DNA of 64,000 nucleotides. Origin: Brugia malayi (lineage: Eukaryota > Nematoda > Chromadorea > Rhabditida > Onchocercidae). Positions 53,201 through 64,000 of this stretch are shown here, one piece after another. The notes beneath the pieces are model-generated. The model had not been told where the DNA came from, searched no databases, and saw only the letters and a list, made by a program, of their open reading frames with translations. Each line of letters opens with the position of its first letter. Position 1 is the stretch's first letter. Position numbers and translations under genes: made by a program. The stretch lies in assembly GCF_000002995.4 (NCBI RefSeq), contig NW_025062477.1, forward strand, positions 7,598,649 through 7,662,648, in the 5' to 3' direction.

Positions 53201-56200
53201 GCCTAATGGAATATTAAGAAATTTATCAAGCAGAGATGTTCTCAAATAGCCTATTATAATAATTTAAAAGAAAATTTTTAATAATTACAAATTGATAAGA
53301 AAAAGATTTTTTCAATAATTATAGACTGATAAGGGAGAATAAAATAATAAGTGACATTGGACTTCAAGCGATTAACACATAAAATTTCGGATTTCCTTTC
53401 TTCAAAACCAAGATATTTATACAAAAGTATAATTCAAACATTTTGCAAATAAATGTAAGTGTTGTAATCAGTACAGTCTCCATTTGAAAACAGAAAGGAA
53501 GGAGAAATGAAATGATAAATTAAAACATAATCATTACTTTTCAAGTAACATTTCAAACAACGCTGAACATTGATAACATTTCTGAATCAACAACACCATT
53601 TGTTGATTCTTTCTTGTCAACTAATCATATATTACTTTAGGGAAACATAGCAAAGAAAAGAAAGTATTTGTTTCAATAAACAAAAGTAAAATAGAGCCAA
53701 AAGAGTAACTGAGCATATAAAATGACTTGAAATCAATAAAACTTAAAGGCTATTTTCATCCAATGCATAAACTTCAACAATACCATTGCTTTTTTTCAAA
53801 TAAGTTTTGAAACATTTGAAAAGCAGATAATTAATTATTCGCTCCACTATTTTTTGAGTATAAAAATGACGTTGCAATTTTGCTGAAACTAGAAAAATGT
53901 ATGTTTCAAGTTTTTTTTTTGGGAACTGAAAAAAAGATATCTGTGATGCTGATTTTATGGCAAATTAGAAAGCAGAAAAAATTTCTTCTTAGCTAAGTTT
54001 CAAAATCATAAATTAATACTGAAGTGAAGTCTAACTTCTAATTTAAATTTAATTTCATATCTAATTTTTGCTTATAAAACATGTGAAAGTGATTGAAGCG
54101 GAAAAGCAAAACAGATACTTTGAGGGATGCAATCACACCACTTTTGGAACAGAATATGATGAAATTAATGGAAAATGAGTGGTACAGTAAAATGGGCTCC
54201 AATAAAGTATGCTTGCCCAGGTAGAGACCGGTTTTTCTCCCAGATCAAGATCAGTTCGTATTGCGGTGTAGTTATCTTCCCACTACATTTATGGATAAAT
54301 AAATAGACCAAGAAAACACATTAACTTCCTATATTTATATCTGTTGGCTGAATAAGTTTTAGCTTTTCCTTACAAATTTTATAATAGACTTTATCTTATA
54401 AAAATCTTTGTAAAAAAAATTCGATAATAGATTAAATACTTACAAATTTTATCTTTATAAAAAAAAAAAAACTTGATAATAACAAACTACGTAATTGTTG
54501 AATATGCAATTAATTATTTTATATTATAATTTTAAAACTGATTAATAAGATGAAAATTGTTTAAAATGTAGCCTTGTTAGTCATCAATAATTCTAACATG
54601 GCATGTTTGGTTTTTGATGTCGAAACGAGCATTAAAATCCTAAAAGTATTAACTAGCTGACATCTGTATAGATGAAATTAGCAGGACAATGTCGACAGAA
54701 CATTTCATTTAAAATTTGAAAATGAAAAATAAAATGGGTGAATGTGCCAGGTATTCCTCAGAAAAGAAGAGAAATTAGCAACAACATCGCAGGTACTGCT
54801 GTTAACGATGATTGCCAACATATTAACAGAAATATTCTTGAAACAAAAACACTTTATACTTTACAATTTATATCATAGTATCCTCTTAAACTCCTTAATG
54901 CTAAGAAAGTGGAACGTGTGCTAACTTTACGCAACCCAAACATGCTAACTCGTATAGCACAATTGAAAATGCATAAGTGAAATTAACAACGTCCGTGATA
55001 TGATTATAAAACAGTAAATATTAGAAGCTAATGATACTTTGCTTCTTAAAAAGTAAATTCGTCAAATCTTACTTTTAATAAAATTTCGTAATAAATGTTT
55101 TTTAAAATGTAGAATTGTTCTGCTACGAATGAGCATAAGTCAGAAACACTTTTAATTATGTCGAAAAGGTATCGATGCATATTGTATGACTAAAATTAGA
55201 TGATAGTATAATTTGTGGAATGAATTAAACAGATTAATTTGATAACTTTTTTTTTCTGAAAGATAAGGAACACTATTGGAATACAGTAAAACCATCTGCT
55301 ATCCAAATAAAGTTTACTCGGTATAAGATTTCCTAATTACTACTTATATCTTAGATTGAATAATTAGGTGGAGTATCTCACTCTTACAAATTAATTTGTC
55401 AAACTTATAATAACATATTAAACTTATTACAGTTTAATAAGGACTTTGCTCTAACAAAGAAGAAAAAATAGAAATAACTAGAATAACTTGAAAAAGTTTA
55501 AGCATTAACAGTAATGAATAAGTAAATAAATAAACTAACTCGGTGAAAGGTGACTTAATGTGTAATATTTCCGATGAGCCATCAATGGTATCTTTGTCGT
55601 AAACAAATGTTTTCAATCGTTGCTCATCGAATGAAACTCTGAAACTATGTAGAAAATTCAATTTTACAGTTTTTAAAAATTTTAAATTTACCTCCCAATC
55701 TAATTCGCGGAATAAATCATTTGAATTAGCTTTTTGTAGTAATAAAGAAAAAAAAGGGACCTTCTGGATGAATTGAAACAGGTGACATCCATCATTCACT
55801 ACTGTATCAACAATATATAAAGTTAACTAACTTTATAGCTCCCAAAGTCAGTTTGTCGGATTATGCAAATTACTCTGAGATTGGTGTCATCAAATAAATT
55901 TGCATATATCTGACGCCACAGACAGATGACAGTTTTTGATTTTTATTAAAAACACTGTTTCGTCATTACTATTATTCATTGCCTAATTATTTGACTTTTT
56001 ATTTTTTGAATAATTTATGAATTTTTTATTTTCTGAATAATTTCCTTAATCTAAGGGATGGTCGATCAGATTACAATTAAACGTTCGAAATGATAAAACT
56101 GTGTCGGTTAATCAATCTTTCATTGTACTATTTTTATAATCAAAAACATATTTAATTAACAATACATTACGATGACAAATAGTTATACTTTTTGAGCTTT

Positions 56201-59200
56201 TTCTTCCCGAAGTGACCAAACAGTTTGCGCATAATGGGTAGTCGCCAACAGAATAATCGTTATTTTGATAAGTTTTACTGAGAATCAGTATCTGTAGCTA
56301 AAAGTTGAAATTTTTGAAATCTTAGAAAGTGATATTTATGGTTCGCGAAAAAAACGCATTCAGAAAAAAAACCGAAGGAAAAAAGAACATTTCATATAAG
56401 AGAGGAATGAAAGGAAAAGAACGAAAAAATAAATTAAATTACTCAAATTAGCTGAAATTATGTCAAATTAAATCAAGCAAGATGAAAATTAAAAATATAA
56501 TAAAAGGATCGATTCAACTCAAAATATTTCTGTTCAAAAACAAAAAATATATGTTTCTAAAAGTAAATTAACAGGAGATCGTGTTAATAACAACGAAAAC
56601 TTGAAATCGATCAATATTCCATTTTTGAATACTCCCATTTTCGAAATTGAACAGAGCCTCCTAAAGCATTATAATAATTTCGTTCAGGCGCTAAACTTGC
56701 AAAAGTAGCAAAACTAAGAATAGGAATCTTTCTTAGAAAAATTACTATTTATGTAGTTGTCAGTAATAATTAATAATAATTATTATTATGACAGTAATAA
56801 TAATAAAACTCATCCGACCAATATGCAACTGAATTTTGTTGAGGAAAAAATAAAGCTAGCATAAAGTTTTGAAATCATTGCAAAAGTGTGTTAATTATTG
56901 AACAGTTTAATGATGAGATATGTTATTAATTGATAATGGCTACTGCATTAACAACTTCTATTTATCACCTTGGATACACAATAAAAAACTTACCGCTGCT
57001 TTAGAGCTCATATAAATGACACTTATCCTCGGCGTACACATCAAACATCATTTTTCAGTAATCGATACTTGCTAGGAAGTTATCAGATATAAAAGATCAA
57101 AACTGGCTGATGAATCATTCTCAGCTGATAACTACAAATGGATAGACAGAATACAACCATAACAGAAAATAGGGATTTTCATCGTTCTAGAACTAATTTT
57201 TTTGTTTTGGCGTACTTCAGCATATAGCACTCCGACCACATTCGAAATGATCTACTGTCTTGGAGTTTATCTACTTTATATCCAGTCGAAACAGTGAAAT
57301 ATCGTACTATTGATTATTGGTAGTGAAAAAAGATAAATGAATGAACGATTTCATGCCTTATCCCATTTACCTTCTTCTTCCAGGCTCCTTAATTATTATT
57401 AGATAAGGGAAAAATTTTTAATTCGAACTGAGAGTTAGGACTATGATAAATATATAAAAACGGACTAAAATAATTAAAAGCAATAGCTGAAAGTATCAAG
57501 AAATGACCAGAGGTGTTTACAATTGAAAGTGATGAATGGAAAATTATTTATCAGACAATTTTTAAATGTCGTTGCCACGGTGATGTCATTTGCACTCCTC
57601 CAGGAATACTTTGTCCAGTTAATTATTCTTATTTTTTTTCATTGAATTTCTTCGCCTGATTTTCAACTGTTTCATTTAAAAAATGGATAGGGAAATGAAC
57701 CTTCAGTATTTTTCAGCGCCTTTCATCTTTAACGAAATAACAAAAAGGAAGGAGAAAACGTTTCAGTGAAATTACAAAATTGAATAAAGAAGGATTGTTA
57801 TTAAAAGAAAAATCATACTTCAATTAACTTAAAGACAATACGCATAACTCCATATCGCCTATTTTAAGAAAAAAAGGTTCTGACTGGGAACTATATTGAA
57901 ATCATTTCGTGCAGGACACTATTCCAGGAAGAATGCTTATTTTCTAGACTTAAATTCTTAGCTATCATTATCTCAAGCAACAAAATAATACATCAAATAA
58001 GTAGAGGGAAGAAAGAGTGAATGAATGAAACGAACTAAAATGTTTAAAATAAAGGCCTTGCGAATTCTGGCCTAATTTATAGACTGCTGGAAGCAATTAA
58101 AACAATTCATTGTGTTAAGAGACAAATCAAACAAAACTGTTCATTTTTTAGATTTTATCTTTGAATAGGATGGATAGCTTTGGATAAAAGAATATTTCAA
58201 TAGATGTAGTTAATTAATTTCAGAAGATCCAAATAAAATTTCCTCCCAAGAACTAAGAATTTCTTGTTAATTATTTGTTGATGTTATCAGCCGTGAGAAA
58301 AGAATTAATCATTCATTCACTTTTTCAATTCCGCTCTTCTCCAAGAGCAATTTTTGAATAAATTTGATCCAAACTGCTGAAAGTATGGTAAGTTCTTTCT
58401 AAATTATTGCTTAATCAATATTTTACCATCGTAAAACTAGGCAATATTAAGACAATCATAAATATTTATTAATGAATTTTAGATCTCGATTACTCCATTC
58501 TCGACTAGATCGCTTTAGACGATTAAAGTTCAAACATCAGCTAGGGTGAAAGTATAAAAATGAAGCAGATTAGTGCACGAAATAACAATCAATTGCAATA
58601 TTGAATGATGGCAAGAATTTAAGTGATGTGTTAATTTATATATTAATTAAGATACAATAGGATCTAAAAACTGGACGAAGTGTGAGTGCGACAATAACGC
58701 TCATAACGAATTAGCTGATATGACTGAACTATGTATGTTTGGTGTTTCTTTTCTAGTATTAATTTCCATTATAACTATTTTTCAATCTGCGCATTTGATC
58801 CTTCTGCTATTTCGTTATTCAAAGTTAAACAAATGAATAACAGTGATGGAAGAGGTAAGTTTGCATGATTTTTCGAAAAACTTTATCATTATTTACTGAC
58901 ATTTAGGGAAAAGACTATTTATTCTCATATCGTTGATATTAATTCTTTAATATGCGACGAATTATTACAGTTAAAAAAAATGAATATCGACATAATAAGA
59001 TTTGGTTTAAAATCTGAATAAAAAGATTACTTACTAATTTCTTAAATATAAATAACATTGGTGAATGGTAATTAGCTAAAGAAATTTCAACAAAACCGTA
59101 AATATTAAGTGAAGAATATTTAGGGAAAAGAGGCAGTAAGATTCGACGATTTTTCTTTTTTCCAATTGTTTATCTTTTTCAAGTGCAAAAAACAGAGATT

Positions 59201-61876
59201 AGAAGTTATAAGAGAAATGCAAAAGTTTTCTATGAGCGATAAATGTCTTATCTCAATCGATCAAATTAACCAATTTTACTCACTGAAAGTGATGAAAAAT
59301 GTGATGATGGCTTGAAATCGGTCAACTGTTTATCCTGGCTATATATTGCAATTATAAAATCACCGAGCATTCTAGTCTCTTAGCAAGCGGTCTACCATCA
59401 TTTGCTAATCACTCATCAAAATGACAGTTGGCAAGAAATAATGACAGGACAGGTATATGGTAAAAAATAAATTATAGCCTATTTTTTTTTCGTTTTTTTT
59501 TTTTTTGGGAAAGAAAATGACCTTATTTTCTTCCATTTTAATTAAATCGAAAACAAACAATTAAAGTCTTATTTAGGTGTATCACTAATTGGATGATAAC
59601 AAATTAAATTGCCATCATCTATAAATCGCAAAAACAATTTTAAACAGCGAGAGACATCGCTGAAGCGAGTGGTGGAAGTGTTGTTAATAGAGTGGTTGAC
59701 CAGCTGATCACCCCTAATATCACAAAACATATCGAATATATCGTCCTGCTAACAAATAGACCCCACTCTCAATCTACCCTCCTTCAAGTTTAATCTATTA
59801 AGCCATCTATCTATCTATCCAAGCGTCGTCTATTGACGAATAGTAGTAATGCGCGAAATCTTAGTGAGCTAGCAGCAGGCAAGAGGCACACCTAAATACA
59901 ACCATCATCATCTCATCATCATTATCATCATATCTCATAATTATTATCACTACTATCATTTCCCTGACTACTACAATTATCGACTATGAACTGGAGAATA
60001 TGACTGGAAAGGATAATTGCTTGAATGGATAAAAATACTTGATGACATTTCAGATTTGTTAAGTAACTAGTGAGAAGATGCTGGAGTTGTCTCAGGTAGA
60101 AGTTAGTGCAGCATACTTACCTCGATAGGAAGAACCATATCGTGCTTAATAATTATAATCATAATCATCAGTAAATCTGAATATTCTCTCAGGCAGTATT
60201 TGATTTATGGAAATATTTCACTGAGACAACTTTATGCACACGAGTATATGTTAAGAGTAAATATACATAGCTAGCAATCTTCTGGCTTCATTGATGACAT
60301 AATTAAGCCGGGATGAAGTAGCCAGTGGACAGAGAAAAGAATGAGAACCCCTAGGATATTTTCGATGCTCTCCAGAGAGAGAGAGAGAGGGAGAGAAAGG
60401 AATCTTCTACTATTTTCTTTTCTGTCAATTGATATCAAATAATTTTACAGAAATAAACTAAAATACTTCTCTCTTTCAGAATTGAAATTCCAACAATGTA
60501 ACAAAATTGAAAAGCTTCGGGAAAAAATTCTGAATGCAGGCAGTTGATGAGAATATTTCTTTTTTGTAAACATAATATAAAGTGGAAATGTGTAAGTAAA
60601 TATTCCACAACTGAAAATGAGTGTAATAAAATGACTTAACAAATAGGCTAACTAATGAAATTACCAGCAGATAGATTGATTGGTGATGAAATAAAATTAT
60701 TGCTTTAACAACTTGCAAATAACTCATTTGGTGATGAATCAGTAGAAATTACAAATTAATATAAATTTTGTTGGGTCGTTTAATTTTTTTTTTAAAAAAT
60801 ATTTCTGACTCACATAGCAATATAATATTAACTAAAAGTCAACCAGTTGCTGGATTCAATCGAGAATTTGTCCAGGTAAACGAATCGCACACTACTGTAT
60901 TAATATGTAGAAAATTTTAATAAATTTATTTGTTTGCGTATAAAAATTTTTGATTTAATGAAGGATGATAAGGTAATAAATTATAGTATTAAAACGGTTT
61001 AAAAAGATAAATAAAACAGAAATAATCGTAACTCATTTGATAAAAAAAAAGTAATGGAGGAAAGAGGAAGGTGCAAGCTAGTAAATATTATGATATCAGC
61101 TATCAGTATTTAACACTCATTTTTAGGATGCGACACAAAATTAGAACATTGCAGAAATACATCATTTGACATATGGCAATAAGCAGACGACATCATACGA
61201 CAAACAATTTCGTAAAATAATGTCATCGATTGAATTACGAGTAATGTTTTCATTTTGAATTTAGAACATTCCCAAAAAGTTGCGCAGTGATATTTGTTGA
61301 AAATTAAATTAAATTCAAGTTATGAAATTAAATTCAAGTTTTCAAAATTGCACGACTAAAAAGTGATAGAGGAAATTTAGAAATTTTCAAAGAGCAGTGA
61401 TACTGGAAAGGAGGGAATTCAAACAGTAATCATTAATCTTTAAATTGAATTAGGTTCGAAATTTTACGGATAAGAAAGAAGTTAGTCACTATAGAGCTAT
61501 ATAATCCTGAATTCATTCATCTCATGAATTTCATGAATTTATTCCTTACAAAAATACAGTAGATTCTTTTTTCCCATTGAAATTTCCAAAATCATTTGGA
61601 TCATAAGACCTGTCCTATTCTCATTTGTTAAGTACTTTTGGTAACAAAACTATTTTGAAATGAATCGATATGATAAATAGGAAATTGCAAAAGCACAAAG
61701 CCCGGACGTGACGAGCACTTGCCACTTGCTTCATGCATCGCTCATTTTCAGTTCTAAATTCATCTTAAGGCTATTTGAACTTTTTCATTTCCATTCTTTC
61801 TTAATATTTTATTTATTAATTTGCCAATCGCTTCAAATTTTCATTATGAGTGCATATATGAATATATGCATGTGTA

Positions 61877-61936
<60 letters not shown>

Positions 61937-63906
61937 TGTGTGTCACGTGTACTTTTAATCCTTTTGAGAGATATACAATTGATTTCTTGGCTGATTTAGT
62001 CGCAAAGAAGAGTCAGTTATTATGTTTAATTGCTATTTACTTCATGCTGTATTTCACGTAGTGCTAATTAATAAGTAATTAGATAGCTTACGTTGACATT
62101 ATCCAGTTAACGTCTAAGCTTATCGTATAGAAACATACTAATGTCAAACATCTGAAATGAAATATTAAAAATGTTTCGTTCTAGGAATAAATTTTCAAAA
62201 AGGTAAAATAAAACGTAAAATAAAAACAAAATAAAAAAAATGAAATGAAAAAGATTAGTTATGGCAAATAAAATTTACCCGAGATTGAAATTTCAAGATC
62301 ATGGTATTGACTTGAAATAGTTAAGGACTGAGTTAAGATCAAATTAAATGGAGCAAGAATATATGTGATAGGATGGAATAAGCAGCAACTATTGCAATTA
62401 ACTGCTTACAAACAAATGATGTAACAGTTTATAAATGCATTTTTTCATTCTATCAATTCTTCTCTTCTTTTGAAATTTAATTCCTAATTTAACAGAAAAA
62501 AGCGTTGCAGAAGAGTAAACAGAATATTTAAGTATGCAAGAGTGACAAGAAATGAGTGATAGAGTAATTTAGGTGACATATATGTTAGTTCATATGGGCG
62601 GGCGGATATGTATAATCAATCCTACATGAATTTATTTAACTATTAATAGGACAAGTGAGAACAAGAAGGATAATGAATGAATAATGAGTAATGAATAACA
62701 AGTAACAAGTAATGAGTTAGTTGTTGTTTACTTTTATCCACGTCTATGTCTGTCTGATTTAATGATACTCTGTCTACATCTATCGCCTTGTTTTGGAATT
62801 TGTCCACTTTCAGACGTATGTTCCATTCACTCTTCTGGATGCCACTTGTTTACATAGCTGTCAGTCGGCATGTTTACATGTGTGTATGTATATGTATGTG
62901 TATGTGCGGGTATGTGTGTGTGTATTTGGTAGGGAGAATTAAAATGATTTCATTTGTTGGTTACATTTAAAATGGCACAGGTATCGGGAGAGTAGTAAGA
63001 GAATATTCCGGTTATGAGATATCCGATGAGGTGACATAAATGAATGGATGATTTCAGGTGGACCACAAAATTAAATGTTCCATTTTGATTGGCATAAGGA
63101 AAACCGAAAGTGACTATGGAAAGTATGGAAAATATGAAAAGAGAGAGAAAGGGGGAGAGGGTAGATAATAAGGAACAGGATGACAAATGAGGGGAAAAGG
63201 GGTCATCCGAGGACATCATGCAGGTAGGGCAAGCACTGTCACTCATTCATTCACAATTGCATGTATCGATCATACCTTGAATGAATGAATGAATGATTCG
63301 TTTGATTTTCCTATAGACGGAAATCAATTATAAATACGAAAACTACTTTAGCAATACACTGTCATTCCTTTTTCCTTCTCCTCTTTATATACCGGATTTC
63401 AAGGATAAAATGATTGATTCTTTTTTCTCCCTGTTTCCTGACTGTAGTTTCATTCAGGAATCATCATATAATCTATTAATTTTTCCCTACTTTCATTTCC
63501 TGTCTTGATAAATAATAACTGTTCTGTCATTTAAAAGTGAATTGAAGTCATGATCTCAGAATAAGGTTAATGTTTGGAAATATTTAAGTAGTGAAACAAA
63601 TTTCGCTTTATGGTTAATTATTTAATCCATCTATCAGATAAATATAATTCCTTCTAACATATACCATATGTACGATATCAACTAATTTGATTAGCTACGA
63701 TTAAATAAGATTTTCAGCTTTTTCTTTTCGCGGCAATTTTGAGTCTTTTAAACAAATCTGAATGAAATCCAAGTTTTCTACATGCACAAAAAAGATGAAG
63801 CTAACCTTTTATGATTGGTTGTTCGTGATTCGGTTAAATTTGCTGGTGTAAATTTAGTAATTAAAATAGCTGTTGCAGGTGGTACTGCTCGATTATCATT
63901 AGCCAT
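44960..63906 (-). CDS. CaaX-box protein with two giant introns (unknown; possible lipid-anchored membrane protein)
   Basis: Five exons join perfectly in phase to 231 aa: 63906-63806, 55638-55540, 46280-46143, 45861-45695, 45150-44960. The C-terminus is KKKCGCCNLQ: Cys228-Asn-Leu-Gln fits a CaaX prenylation box (Gln favours farnesyl), with Cys225 and Cys227 as possible palmitoylation sites behind a Lys patch. That anchor style is shared with paralemmins and some Ras proteins. Other landmarks: MANDNRAVPPATAILITKFT at the start, TDPNAPPSRITVV formed across the exon 2-3 splice, NPFRPEE at 122-128, followed by HEVDPIVEAYKKKPYPPSLP, and low-complexity Pro/Ser linkers; no enzyme domain. Introns 1 and 2 are about 8.2 and 9.3 kb, against 70-900 bp for most introns elsewhere in the window. 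A peripheral membrane, perhaps neuronal, role is inference only. I do not recognise the family. Confidence 0.68.
46896..47208. repeat. Compound (CA)n / (A)n microsatellite
   Basis: Alternating CA arrays, interruptions of AACACA, and A runs of about 29 and 14 bases. The unit AAATACAAACATACAAACATAC occurs near both ends (about 46925 and 47206). Confidence 0.97.
49385..49452 (+). repeat. GGACNTGGACTT-type minisatellite
   Basis: Imperfect hexamer repeats (GGACCT, GGACTT, GGACAT). On the plus strand one frame gives a Gly-His/Leu alternating peptide that runs on to a stop, but no splice context supports coding. Confidence 0.8.
52063..52084. repeat. (CT)n microsatellite
   Basis: Short CT array, 22 bp. 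A GA array lies nearby at about 51856-51880. The two can pair as an inverted repeat about 200 bp apart. Confidence 0.85.
54185..54290 (-). other. Coding-like islet inside the giant intron
   Basis: The minus strand reads NYTAIRTDLDLGEKPVSTWA and onward in an open, compositionally balanced frame, in contrast to its flanks. No clean acceptor/donor pair fits the host gene phase. Could be a missed cassette exon or a processed fragment. Confidence 0.15.
61873..61944. repeat. (TG)n microsatellite
   Basis: TG array of about 70 bp with two TA interruptions, directly following ATGTATG units. Confidence 0.95.
63276..63297. repeat. (TGAA)n microsatellite
   Basis: About five tandem TGAA units, roughly 0.5 kb downstream of exon 1 within intron 1. 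Confidence 0.85.
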
Positions 63907-64000
63907 TCAGAAATGTATAGTCGCTTAGAAAAAAAAGTTTAATAAACTTCCAATTATAAGCAAATAATGAAGAAGATAAAAATTAGTGCAGTATTTGAAA

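Larger units (their letters stand above)
46281..55539. other. Intron 2 of the CaaX gene (about 9.3 kb)
   Basis: Mostly AT-rich. Holds the compound CA/A microsatellite at 46896, a GA-rich block (about 49000-49260), a hexamer minisatellite at 49385 and a coding-like islet at 54185-54290. No independent gene recognised. Confidence 0.5.
55639..63805. other. Intron 1 of the CaaX gene (about 8.2 kb)
   Basis: AT-rich with TG, GA, ATC and TGAA microsatellites. No exon recognised on either strand. Confidence 0.5.

Noticed and set aside
55690..55799. Exon-like KANSNDLFRELDWE block ending at GAG|GTAAAT
   Set aside because: Ends in phase 0 while the adjacent CaaX exon 2 needs phase 2, and exon 1 already joins exon 2 perfectly.

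Overview
This is eukaryotic DNA, AT-rich (roughly 70% A+T by eye), with short coding exons, introns that mostly end in a TTTCAG-type acceptor, and coding starts a few bases downstream of such acceptors, as expected of spliced-leader trans-splicing. This is the texture of a nematode nuclear genome, and a filarial or other spirurid (clade III) worm is my best inference. I saw no bacterial, viral or transposase genes and no tRNA or rRNA. All gene models were built by hand from acceptor/donor sites, and I required codon phase to match at every junction.

Left part (1-33 kb), gene-dense. A minus-strand PP1 glycogen-targeting subunit (PPP1R3 family, 45-3062) lies downstream of a minus-strand CHTOP ortholog (4282-6039). 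A plus-strand single-exon gene encodes an RS-rich protein with one membrane span (8638-9204). After about 8 kb that is poor in recognisable genes and rich in microsatellites come PSMB4 (proteasome beta-4/beta-7 subunit, 17486-18979) and, upstream of it on the same minus strand, DUS1 (tRNA dihydrouridine 16/17 synthase, 19768-23650), possibly as an operon-like pair. A small C2H2 zinc-finger gene (25337-26468, plus) is divergent from DUS1 and has an upstream basic exon broken by one in-frame TAA. A WTAP homolog (28295-30423, plus) converges on an acatalytic carbonic-anhydrase-related protein (30970-32905, minus).

Right part (33-64 kb), gene-poor. The only coding unit I can assemble is a five-exon minus-strand gene (44960-63906). 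It encodes a 231-residue protein ending in a Cys-rich CaaX box (CNLQ), and its introns are about 9.3 and 8.2 kb. The rest is AT-rich non-coding sequence with microsatellites and several perfect 19-20 bp hairpins.

Functional themes: three products act in nuclear RNA metabolism (CHTOP in mRNA export, WTAP in the m6A/splicing complex, DUS1 in tRNA modification), one in protein turnover and one in glycogen control. The least expected items are the WTAP homolog in a nematode, the carbonic-anhydrase-related protein with an unusual amphipathic N-terminus, the RS-plus-membrane protein, the CaaX protein with very long introns, a 119-codon ORF that overlaps DUS1 exon 1 in another frame, and the perfect hairpins at 36.06, 37.52 and 43.95 kb.
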